In this document: positions 1 to 4,955 of the stretch, in pieces
Layout of the letters: each line of letters opens with the position of its first letter
Numbering within the stretch: position 1 is the stretch's first letter
Source: Psychrobacter sp.
GTDB lineage: Bacteria; Pseudomonadota; Gammaproteobacteria; Pseudomonadales; Moraxellaceae
Assembly (NCBI GenBank): GCA_012270355.1
Contig: JAAXIL010000153.1
Coordinates: forward strand, 1,732 to 7,505
Length of the DNA: 5,774 nucleotides
Direction of reading: 5' to 3'
Notes under the pieces: generated by a model
Told to the model about the DNA's origin: nothing
The model's input: the letters and a program-made list of their open reading frames with translations, nothing else
The model's database searches: none
Position numbers and translations under genes: made by a program

Positions 1-1
1 T

Positions 2-1090
2 CCAAATTGGGAATTTATCGCTTTGGTCGATAAACATGGCATTGATTATGAAGAGCGGGAACATGGGCAGTTATTTTGCCAACATTCCGCCAAAGAAATT
101 GTGCAAATGCTCATGGCAGAATGTGAAGCAGTGGGCGTACAAATCCGATTAAATACGGAAGTGTCCTCTATTATTTCTTTTGATTCTATCACTGCTTTGA
201 ATAAGCTAGCCGACTCTATAACCAAACCTGCCACAAACGAGCTTTCTATAAACGAAACTTCTGCTAAAGAACGCTCACCAAACTTTCAGTTAGCTACCCA
301 ACTGACTGCAAAAAAGCAGTCGCAAACGTCAAATAAAAAACTTTCCGTTTTGCAGTGTCAATCTTTGGTGATTGCCACGGGTGGGTTGTCGATACCGACG
401 ATGGGGGCAAGTGGCTTTGGCTATCAAGTTGCCCGTCAGTTTGGGCATGACGTGGTGACAACTGAAGCGAGCCTTGTGCCATTTACCTTTACGGGCGACT
501 TAGGTGAAATGATTGCTAGCTTGTCAGGCTTAAGCCTTGATGTGGTAGCATTTAATGACCGCATTTTGTTTGCGTTACCAATGCTCTTTACGCATCGAGG
601 CTTATCGGGACCTGCCATGTTGCAATTGTCGAATTATTGGCAAATGGGCGAACCTATAGGTATCAATTTATTGCCAACGGTTGAGGTGGCGGAACTGCTT
701 ATCCATCGCAAAAAGTCGCATCCGAAACAAAAATTACGCACTGTGCTGGGCGAGTGGTTACCCAAAAAATTGGTGTCGGCTTGGCAGGCGATGTATTGGA
801 CAGATGTGGCAGAAACCGAATTGGCAAACATTAAAGATGACCGTTTGCAAAGCATTGGCAATCGGTTAAATCACTGGACACTGACCCCGTCAGGTACGGA
901 AGGCTACCGCACGGCTGAGGTCACCCGAGGGGGCGTTAGCACTGAAGCAGTGTCGTCAAAGACCATGCAAAGCCAATTGCAACCCAACCTTTACTTTATT
1001 GGCGAGGTGCTGGACGTGACGGGCTGGCTTGGCGGGTATAACTTTCAATGGGCTTGGTCAAGCGGTTGGGCGTGCGGGCAAGAGGTTTAA
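2..1090 (+). CDS. yhiN: YhiN/HI0933 (BaiN/RdsA) family FAD-dependent oxidoreductase, 5'-truncated by window edge
   Basis: The frame is open from the left edge, so the gene starts upstream; 362 residues are visible. The missing part, roughly 80-100 residues, should hold the dinucleotide-binding glycine motif. Family hallmarks visible, numbered from the codon at position 2, are GQLFC (22-26), VIATGG (123-128), LFTHRGLSGPA (195-205), GTEGYRTAEVTRGGV (298-312), and the C-terminal GEVLDVTGWLGGYNFQWAWSSG block (from 334). These match the YhiN/HI0933 flavoproteins, cytoplasmic FAD proteins proposed to use NAD(P)H; the physiological substrate is poorly defined. The TTG at 23 is an internal codon, not a credible start, because family-like sequence (PNWEFIAL) precedes it. 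An extra polar segment of about 40 residues sits at about 60-115, between the NTEV strand and VIATGG, and is richer in A+T than the rest. The C-terminus is complete and the stop is followed by a terminator-like hairpin. Family assignment is firm; the exact reaction is not known from sequence. Confidence 0.9.
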   Translation, partial: PNWEFIALVDKHGIDYEEREHGQLFCQHSAKEIVQMLMAECEAVGVQIRLNTEVSSIISFDSITALNKLADSITKPATNELSINETSAKERSPNFQLATQLTAKKQSQTSNKKLSVLQCQSLVIATGGLSIPTMGASGFGYQVARQFGHDVVTTEASLVPFTFTGDLGEMIASLSGLSLDVVAFNDRILFALPMLFTHRGLSGPAMLQLSNYWQMGEPIGINLLPTVEVAELLIHRKKSHPKQKLRTVLGEWLPKKLVSAWQAMYWTDVAETELANIKDDRLQSIGNRLNHWTLTPSGTEGYRTAEVTRGGVSTEAVSSKTMQSQLQPNLYFIGEVLDVTGWLGGYNFQWAWSSGWACGQEV

Positions 1091-1136
1091 CGACTCTACT
1101 ATTCAACTGAAGTGCCTCAAAACAAAACGCTTTTAG

Positions 1137-1159
1137 GCTGAGGCTTTAGCCCAGCTTTT
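1137..1159 (+). terminator. Probable Rho-independent terminator of the flavoprotein gene
   Basis: About 47 bases after the flavoprotein stop there is a G+C-rich hairpin. The left arm GCTG-A-GGC (1137-1144, with A1141 bulged) pairs with GCCCAGC (1149-1155) across a TTTA loop, giving seven pairs, and is followed by TTTT (1156-1159). The T tract is short, so termination may be incomplete. The gene ahead is convergent, which makes a terminator here expected. Confidence 0.6.
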
Positions 1160-1222
1160 GCAAAACCATTTGCGGTGGTGAACCCAGTCTATCCAAAACA
1201 ACTCTTATCTTCCATCATTCCC

Positions 1223-1252
1223 TAAAAAATAAAATCTTATTGCCAAACTGGC
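1223..1252 (-). terminator. Possible weak terminator of the amidase gene
   Basis: On the minus strand, about 80 bases after the amidase stop, the sequence GCCA-GTT-TGGC (1252-1242) forms a 4-bp stem. It is followed after several bases by a T-rich run (TTTTATTTTTT, ending near 1223). The stem is short and the T-rich run does not directly abut it, so this is only a candidate. Confidence 0.25.
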
Positions 1253-1332
1253 TTGTTGGACTGCTTGTACTTGCTAAATTTGCTGACTTGAAGCGTTTCT
1301 TTAATTTTTGGTTTCGTTATTATGCAACCTCG

Positions 1333-2838
1333 TTATTTAGAGTATCTGTCCACCGCAGAATCTTTAAATAACCCTTCCGATTCCAACTGACCTGCCAGTG
1401 AAAATAGCGTCTCTTCATCTGCCATGCGTCCAATAAATTGCATTCCAATCGGCAAGCCTTTCGGACTCATGCCGAGGGGCACGGACATGGCTGGCAACCC
1501 TGTGATATTACCCACCATGGTATATGCCATTTTGCTTAAGACAGGATGGCTGATGCGTTCGACCAACCCTGTTTTAAACGCCACTTTACTGACATTCACG
1601 CCTCGACTTAACATACCTGTGAGTTTGACTGCCCCTGCTTCGAGTTTGTTTGGGGGCAACACGCCATGTTTGACGGCAGGTGTGGGCACGGTAGGCGATA
1701 AAATCACATCGTATTGGTCAAGTAGCAAACCCATTTGATACTGCACATCATGCCAACCTTCTTTGGCAGATAGTAAATCCGTAGCAGACAGCCCTTGCCC
1801 GAGCATCACCATGTTGCGAGTATGGGGCTCTAACTTAGCCACTTGCTCTTTGCCGAAGCGTTTGGCGAGGGCGTTTATTGTTTGCGCGGTGTGCGAACAC
1901 ACCACAATGCTAAAATCTCGCCACATGGTGTTGATATCAATGTTTGGCTGGGCATAATCGACATGATGCCCTAGATTTTCAAGTTGTTTGGCGGTTTGCT
2001 CAAGTACGGTTTGTACCGACTTATCCACTTTCGTATTCGGCACAAGCGGGTCTTGCATGACGGCAATTTTTAACGCTTTGGGGGGGCGTGAAACGGCATC
2101 CAAAAATGCACCCTTCGGCGATTCGATGACAAACCCAGCCCCAACTTCTCGCCCTGCCGTGGCATCGAGCATGGCAGCACTGTCTCGCACACTGCGAGAG
2201 ATGACATGATCTGCCGTCGCCCCTTCCCAGCCCTCACCGATGAAAGGTCCATTTGGATTGCGTCCCCGACTGGGTTTCATGCCAAACACACCACACCACG
2301 CGGCAGGAAAGCGAATAGATCCGCCCCCATCGCCTGCACTTGCCATCGGTACAATACCCGAAGATACAGCAGCCGCCGAACCGCCTGACGACCCGCCCGA
2401 ACTATAGCCTTTTTTAAAGGGATTGTGCGTCACGCCTTTCGATTTGGGTTCGGTAGTGATGATGAGTCCAAGCTCAGGCGTATTGGTTTTGCCAAAAATC
2501 GCTACCCCCGTTTTTTGCATGCGTTTAACCAGTTCATTACTTTCCGTTGGCACATAGTGAATGCTGCGAGACCCCATTCTGCTGGGCTGTCCTGCTAATT
2601 CAAAGCCCAAATCTTTAAGCAAAAATGGCACGCCCACAAACGGTGCGTTTTGAGATTGAGCGTTGTCTAACGAGGCTTTGGCTTGCTCATCAAAGCGAGC
2701 AATCACCGCATTGAGTTTTGGGTTAATGCGATTGGTGGCATCTAAAGCCGCCTGCAACACTTCATTGGCTGACACTTCTTTGTCTTTAATAAGCTTGGCT
2801 AAACCCAATGCGTCATATTTGGCATATTCCTTAAACAT
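1333..2838 (-). CDS. Amidase-signature family hydrolase (amidase, NylA-like subgroup)
   Basis: Predicted 501-residue cytoplasmic amidohydrolase cleaving C-N amide bonds; the natural substrate is unknown. The catalytic triad is intact: Lys75 in PFLLKDL, cis-Ser150 in [11 protein letters not shown], and the nucleophile Ser174 in [11 protein letters not shown]. The 24-residue gap between the two serines matches the family. The C-terminal [10 protein letters not shown]...[10 protein letters not shown] block (from about 447) is also typical. The [23 protein letters not shown] stretch and the GEGWEG...[16 protein letters not shown] stretch resemble the 6-aminohexanoate-cyclic-dimer hydrolase/general amidase branch more than GatA, and no gatB or gatC is adjacent. 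I chose the ATG at 2838 because AAGGA lies 8 bases upstream and family-like sequence ([16 protein letters not shown]) begins there. The frame stays open 43 codons further upstream to a TTG at 2967, but that stretch has no good ribosome site. No signal peptide is seen. The gene stands alone, convergent with the flavoprotein and divergent from the FimV gene. It contains a run of seven C on its coding strand near 2080-2086. Confidence 0.92.
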   Translation of the reverse strand: MFKEYAKYDALGLAKLIKDKEVSANEVLQAALDATNRINPKLNAVIARFDEQAKASLDNAQSQNAPFVGVPFLLKDLGFELAGQPSRMGSRSIHYVPTESNELVKRMQKTGVAIFGKTNTPELGLIITTEPKSKGVTHNPFKKGYSSGGSSGGSAAAVSSGIVPMASAGDGGGSIRFPAAWCGVFGMKPSRGRNPNGPFIGEGWEGATADHVISRSVRDSAAMLDATAGREVGAGFVIESPKGAFLDAVSRPPKALKIAVMQDPLVPNTKVDKSVQTVLEQTAKQLENLGHHVDYAQPNIDINTMWRDFSIVVCSHTAQTINALAKRFGKEQVAKLEPHTRNMVMLGQGLSATDLLSAKEGWHDVQYQMGLLLDQYDVILSPTVPTPAVKHGVLPPNKLEAGAVKLTGMLSRGVNVSKVAFKTGLVERISHPVLSKMAYTMVGNITGLPAMSVPLGMSPKGLPIGMQFIGRMADEETLFSLAGQLESEGLFKDSAVDRYSK

Positions 2839-2846
2839 ATTCTCAT

Positions 2847-2853
2847 TCCTTTT
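2847..2853 (-). promoter_or_regulatory. Ribosome binding site deciding the amidase start
   Basis: On the minus strand AAAAGGA lies 8 bases upstream of the ATG at 2838. This supports that start over the earlier in-frame TTG (2967) and ATG (2943), neither of which has a comparable purine-rich site. Confidence 0.8.
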
Positions 2854-3032
2854 CCTAATTCTTTTAAAACTTAATTCTAAAAAGCTTTCTTGCATCAACT
2901 CAGACTTGAGTTTGTCATATTTCCTTAAAACCTGCTGTAGCATAATCAGCAAGGCTTTTTTACGCAAACATCTTTTGACCTTTTGAAGTGACCGTCTTTT
3001 GCTAGCACCCTATATTTGCATCATGGTTTGAG

Positions 3033-3038
3033 ATTATA
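3033..3038 (-). promoter_or_regulatory. Possible -10 element for the amidase
   Basis: The minus strand reads TATAAT here, a consensus -10. No good -35 is found at 16-18 bp; the sequence there is G+T-rich (such as GGGTGG). If used, it would give an amidase leader of roughly 190 bases and would lie back-to-back with the plus-strand promoter at 3050-3076. Confidence 0.25.
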
Positions 3039-3049
3039 ACTATTTCACT

Positions 3050-3076
3050 TTGACACCACCCACACTTTGCTATAAT
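3050..3076 (+). promoter_or_regulatory. Strong sigma-70 type promoter for the FimV-type gene
   Basis: A perfect TTGACA (3050-3055) is followed by a perfect TATAAT (3071-3076) preceded by TGC, making an extended -10 (TGnTATAAT). The spacer is 15 bp, shorter than the optimal 17. Transcription would start near 3082-3084, leaving a leader of about 130 bases before the ATG at 3216. Confidence 0.65.
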
Positions 3077-3139
3077 GTCACAATTTGGTATTCCTATTGT
3101 CGTCAGGCAATCGAATGGGCAAACTTTTATTGATACACC

Positions 3140-3154
3140 TTGCTATAAAATCAC
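3140..3154 (+). promoter_or_regulatory. Second extended -10-like element (possible proximal promoter)
   Basis: TTGCTATAAAATCAC matches 13 of 15 bases of TTGCTATAATGTCAC at 3067-3081, which contains the -10 of the stronger promoter. It keeps the TGnTATAA core. No convincing -35 lies at 16-18 bp, so activity would depend on the extended -10 or on an activator. A transcript from here would start near 3156 with a leader of about 60 bases. Confidence 0.35.
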
Positions 3155-3172
3155 CACGACATTCAAAATAAT

Positions 3173-3193
3173 TACGATGTCACAATCATCGTA
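3173..3193 (+). promoter_or_regulatory. Inverted repeat upstream of the FimV-type ribosome site
   Basis: Perfect 7-base arms TACGATG (3173-3179) and CATCGTA (3187-3193) surround a 7-base loop, ending about 10 bases before the Shine-Dalgarno sequence. It could be an RNA hairpin in the leader or a protein operator. The loop overlaps a copy of ATGTCACAAT (3177-3186) that also occurs at 3075-3084. Confidence 0.4.
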
Positions 3194-3203
3194 TTGACCG
3201 TAT

Positions 3204-3209
3204 AAAGGA
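3204..3209 (+). promoter_or_regulatory. Ribosome binding site of the FimV-type gene
   Basis: AAAGGA lies 6 bases upstream of the ATG at 3216 and fixes that start. The heptamer AGGAATA (3206-3212) is exactly complementary to TATTCCT (3089-3095) near the 5' end of the predicted transcript, so the site could be masked by leader folding. Confidence 0.75.
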
Positions 3210-3215
3210 ATAGGC

Positions 3216-4841
3216 ATGGCTATTAAGTCGCAAAAATCTGAATTATTGACTCAACCCTTACGCACAAAGTCCTCTGGTCATAATCTATCCCTGTCCACTT
3301 TGGCGTTGGGTGTATTAGGTATCGCCTGCTCTTTTACATCTGCCCATGCGTTAGAAATTGGCAAATCAACCGTCAACTCCAATCAAAATGAGCCGTTATC
3401 TGCCACCATTAACGTGTCGGACATTGATGCCAATAATTTCTCCGCAAAACTTGCCAGCCCATCTGCCTATGCCAATTTGCAGTTAAAACAAAGCGTACCA
3501 ATGACCGTCAGGTTTGTGAAGACTTCTGCAAATAGTGGCAAGCTGGTGGTGCAATCCTCCGCCCCCGTCTCTGACCCGTTTGCTGATGTGGTATTACAAA
3601 TTGATGATGCAGGCAAACAAGCGACAGTGCCCAAAACCTTACTTCTCCCTTTATCAGACACAAGCAGATCGGCGAAAATATCCAATACCTCATCAGTCAC
3701 TATCAGTGCGACGCCTACACCAAATTTACCGACGGTGTCTGCGACTGGCACACCGCTGGCAGTAAAAAAATCGGCACCACCACCACTCAAACCAATATCA
3801 GACCCTGCTGATAACACTGCCGCACCGTCCGCCAGTCAGACTGTCGCTAATAATGAGATAAATCGACGAAAGCTAGTTCAAAATACAGACACATTAATTA
3901 CTAAAGAAACCAGACGCATTGTGCCAGCAGGCTCGGTTGCTGTACCTCCTCCTGTTGCCGATTACTTTAAATCGCAAATGGCAAACGCTTCAGCCAATAC
4001 AGCTCCCGTGGCGACGCCCTCTAATCCCAGCCTAACCAACGCCAATCAGCGAACCAATACAAATTCCAGTGACGATGATTCCAGTAATAATGAATCTGCA
4101 GATACACTTGCTACAAACGCTCAAAATAGACAAGAAGCTGCTCGTGCCTCTTTAAGCACGCCTAAAGGTGATGTCACCTATCGGGTAGAGCGTCACGATA
4201 ATTTATGGACAATTGCCTTACAGATTGCCAAACAAAACAACGTGAGTGTGGATGAAGTGATGCAGCATATTGTGGCTTACAATCCAAACTCGTTTGTGAA
4301 TAATAACAAGAATCAACTACTGGCAAATACCACGCTCACCTTACCTGCTTATGAGGTCATTCCCTCTAAACTCGGGGTAAGAGCAGCCAAAGAAGCACGG
4401 CAAGCCACTCGCAGTTTAACTGAAGGTAGCTCAGCCAAACGCAATGCCACAGCAGGGCGTCAAACTGGCAACAGTTCAGTAAATGGTCAATCAAACTTAC
4501 GACAAGAAGCAGCATCCTCGAACTCATCTACCAATCGCGGCACCAATAAGACCGCTCAATCTGCTTCTTCCAAACCGTCAGATGCTCGTTTGACCATTGT
4601 CACGCCAAATGCTGACGCAGGACGCGGTGCCAGTGCGTCGGGTCAATCCTCTAGCAGTGGTTCTGGTTTGAGCAGTAGTCTGGTCAACCAGCTGCAAGCT
4701 TCTCGTTCTCTCACTGCCAGTCAAGCTCGGCGTGTGGGTGAACTGAACTCCCAACTTAACAATCGAACCCAACAATTACAAATTCAAAACCAAAAACTTG
4801 CCGACTTAGAAGAACGGCTTAGAAAATTACGTGAGCAATAA
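3216..4841 (+). CDS. fimV: FimV-type LysM protein, periplasmic half (split FimV N-terminal part)
   Basis: A 541-residue secreted protein. Residues 1-45 look like a signal peptide with a long polar n-region, a hydrophobic core (about 24-41) and an AHA cleavage site before Leu46. Residues 46-146 match the FimV N-terminal domain: LEIGK...NEPLSATINV, then KLASPSAYANLQL, then VQSSAPVSDPFADVVLQI, then TLLLPL. A Pro/Thr/Ser/Asn-rich linker follows. A LysM of the FimV subtype spans about 321-378 (YRVERHDNLWTIA, then NPNSFVNNNKNQLLANTTLTLP) and should bind peptidoglycan. After a Ser/Gly/Asn-rich stretch, residues 500-541 form a heptad coiled coil with V507, L514, L521, L528 and L535 one heptad apart. 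FimV/HubP/TspA proteins are polar landmarks needed for type IV pilus assembly and twitching. Here the protein stops right after the coiled coil, before the membrane helix and acidic cytoplasmic part that normally follow; those parts are in the next gene. Family assignment is strong; the pilus or polarity role is inferred from family. Confidence 0.87.
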   Translation: MAIKSQKSELLTQPLRTKSSGHNLSLSTLALGVLGIACSFTSAHALEIGKSTVNSNQNEPLSATINVSDIDANNFSAKLASPSAYANLQLKQSVPMTVRFVKTSANSGKLVVQSSAPVSDPFADVVLQIDDAGKQATVPKTLLLPLSDTSRSAKISNTSSVTISATPTPNLPTVSATGTPLAVKKSAPPPLKPISDPADNTAAPSASQTVANNEINRRKLVQNTDTLITKETRRIVPAGSVAVPPPVADYFKSQMANASANTAPVATPSNPSLTNANQRTNTNSSDDDSSNNESADTLATNAQNRQEAARASLSTPKGDVTYRVERHDNLWTIALQIAKQNNVSVDEVMQHIVAYNPNSFVNNNKNQLLANTTLTLPAYEVIPSKLGVRAAKEARQATRSLTEGSSAKRNATAGRQTGNSSVNGQSNLRQEAASSNSSTNRGTNKTAQSASSKPSDARLTIVTPNADAGRGASASGQSSSSGSGLSSSLVNQLQASRSLTASQARRVGELNSQLNNRTQQLQIQNQKLADLEERLRKLREQ

Positions 4842-4868
4842 GCCTGACATTTTTAGACGATGTAGATT

Positions 4869-4893
4869 TTAACTGATGATTAACTGTTATAAT
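4869..4893 (+). promoter_or_regulatory. Extended -10 promoter-like element with TTAACTG direct repeats
   Basis: TATAAT (4888-4893) is preceded by TGT, giving a full TGnTATAAT extended -10. The -35 region is poor. TTAACTG occurs at 4869-4875 and 4880-4886, 11 bases apart or about one helical turn, just upstream of or overlapping the -10. This suggests the second half of the FimV pair can be transcribed on its own, possibly with an activator or repressor. Confidence 0.45.
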
Positions 4894-4940
4894 CGCATTT
4901 AACCATATACCACAAGTTTAACTACTCAATTAATTATTCA

Positions 4941-4947
4941 AAGGGAG
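4941..4947 (+). promoter_or_regulatory. Ribosome binding site of the acidic membrane protein gene
   Basis: AAGGGAG lies 8 bases before the ATG at 4956. It is a strong Shine-Dalgarno match and shows that this reading frame is translated separately from the preceding one. Confidence 0.8.
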
Positions 4948-4955
4948 CTGTATTC

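Larger units (their letters stand above)
2839..3215. other. 377-base divergent intergenic control region
   Basis: This stretch separates the divergent amidase and FimV-type genes and I see no credible gene in it. Its left part (2839-2967) happens to stay open in frame with the amidase. It also holds a small perfect inverted repeat, AACTCA-GACT-TGAGTT (2897-2912). The right part (3033-3215) holds promoter-like elements for both directions and a possibly structured leader of the FimV-type gene, listed separately. Confidence 0.7.

Noticed and set aside
23..25. TTG as start of the flavoprotein gene
   Set aside because: The frame continues to the left edge with family-like residues before this codon, so it is an internal Leu of a truncated gene.
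1424..2388. Plus-strand open frames opposite the amidase
   Set aside because: They are antisense shadows of a well-supported gene, with no recognisable domains and no convincing ribosome sites.
1333..2838. GatA subunit of the glutamyl-tRNA amidotransferase
   Set aside because: The triad is shared by the whole amidase family, but the motif around the nucleophile ([15 protein letters not shown]) and the absence of gatB or gatC nearby fit a general amidase better.
2839..2967. Longer amidase starting at the TTG at 2967 or the ATG at 2943
   Set aside because: No ribosome site is seen for those starts, while AAGGA is well placed for the ATG at 2838, where family-like sequence begins.
3467..3817. 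Minus-strand frame inside the FimV-type gene
   Set aside because: It is antisense to the FimV N-terminal domain and linker, and no start signal or known motif is seen.
4842..4880. Terminator after the periplasmic FimV half
   Set aside because: Only a 4-base complementary pair (ACAT and ATGT) flanks a T-rich stretch, too weak to call; read-through into the next gene remains possible.
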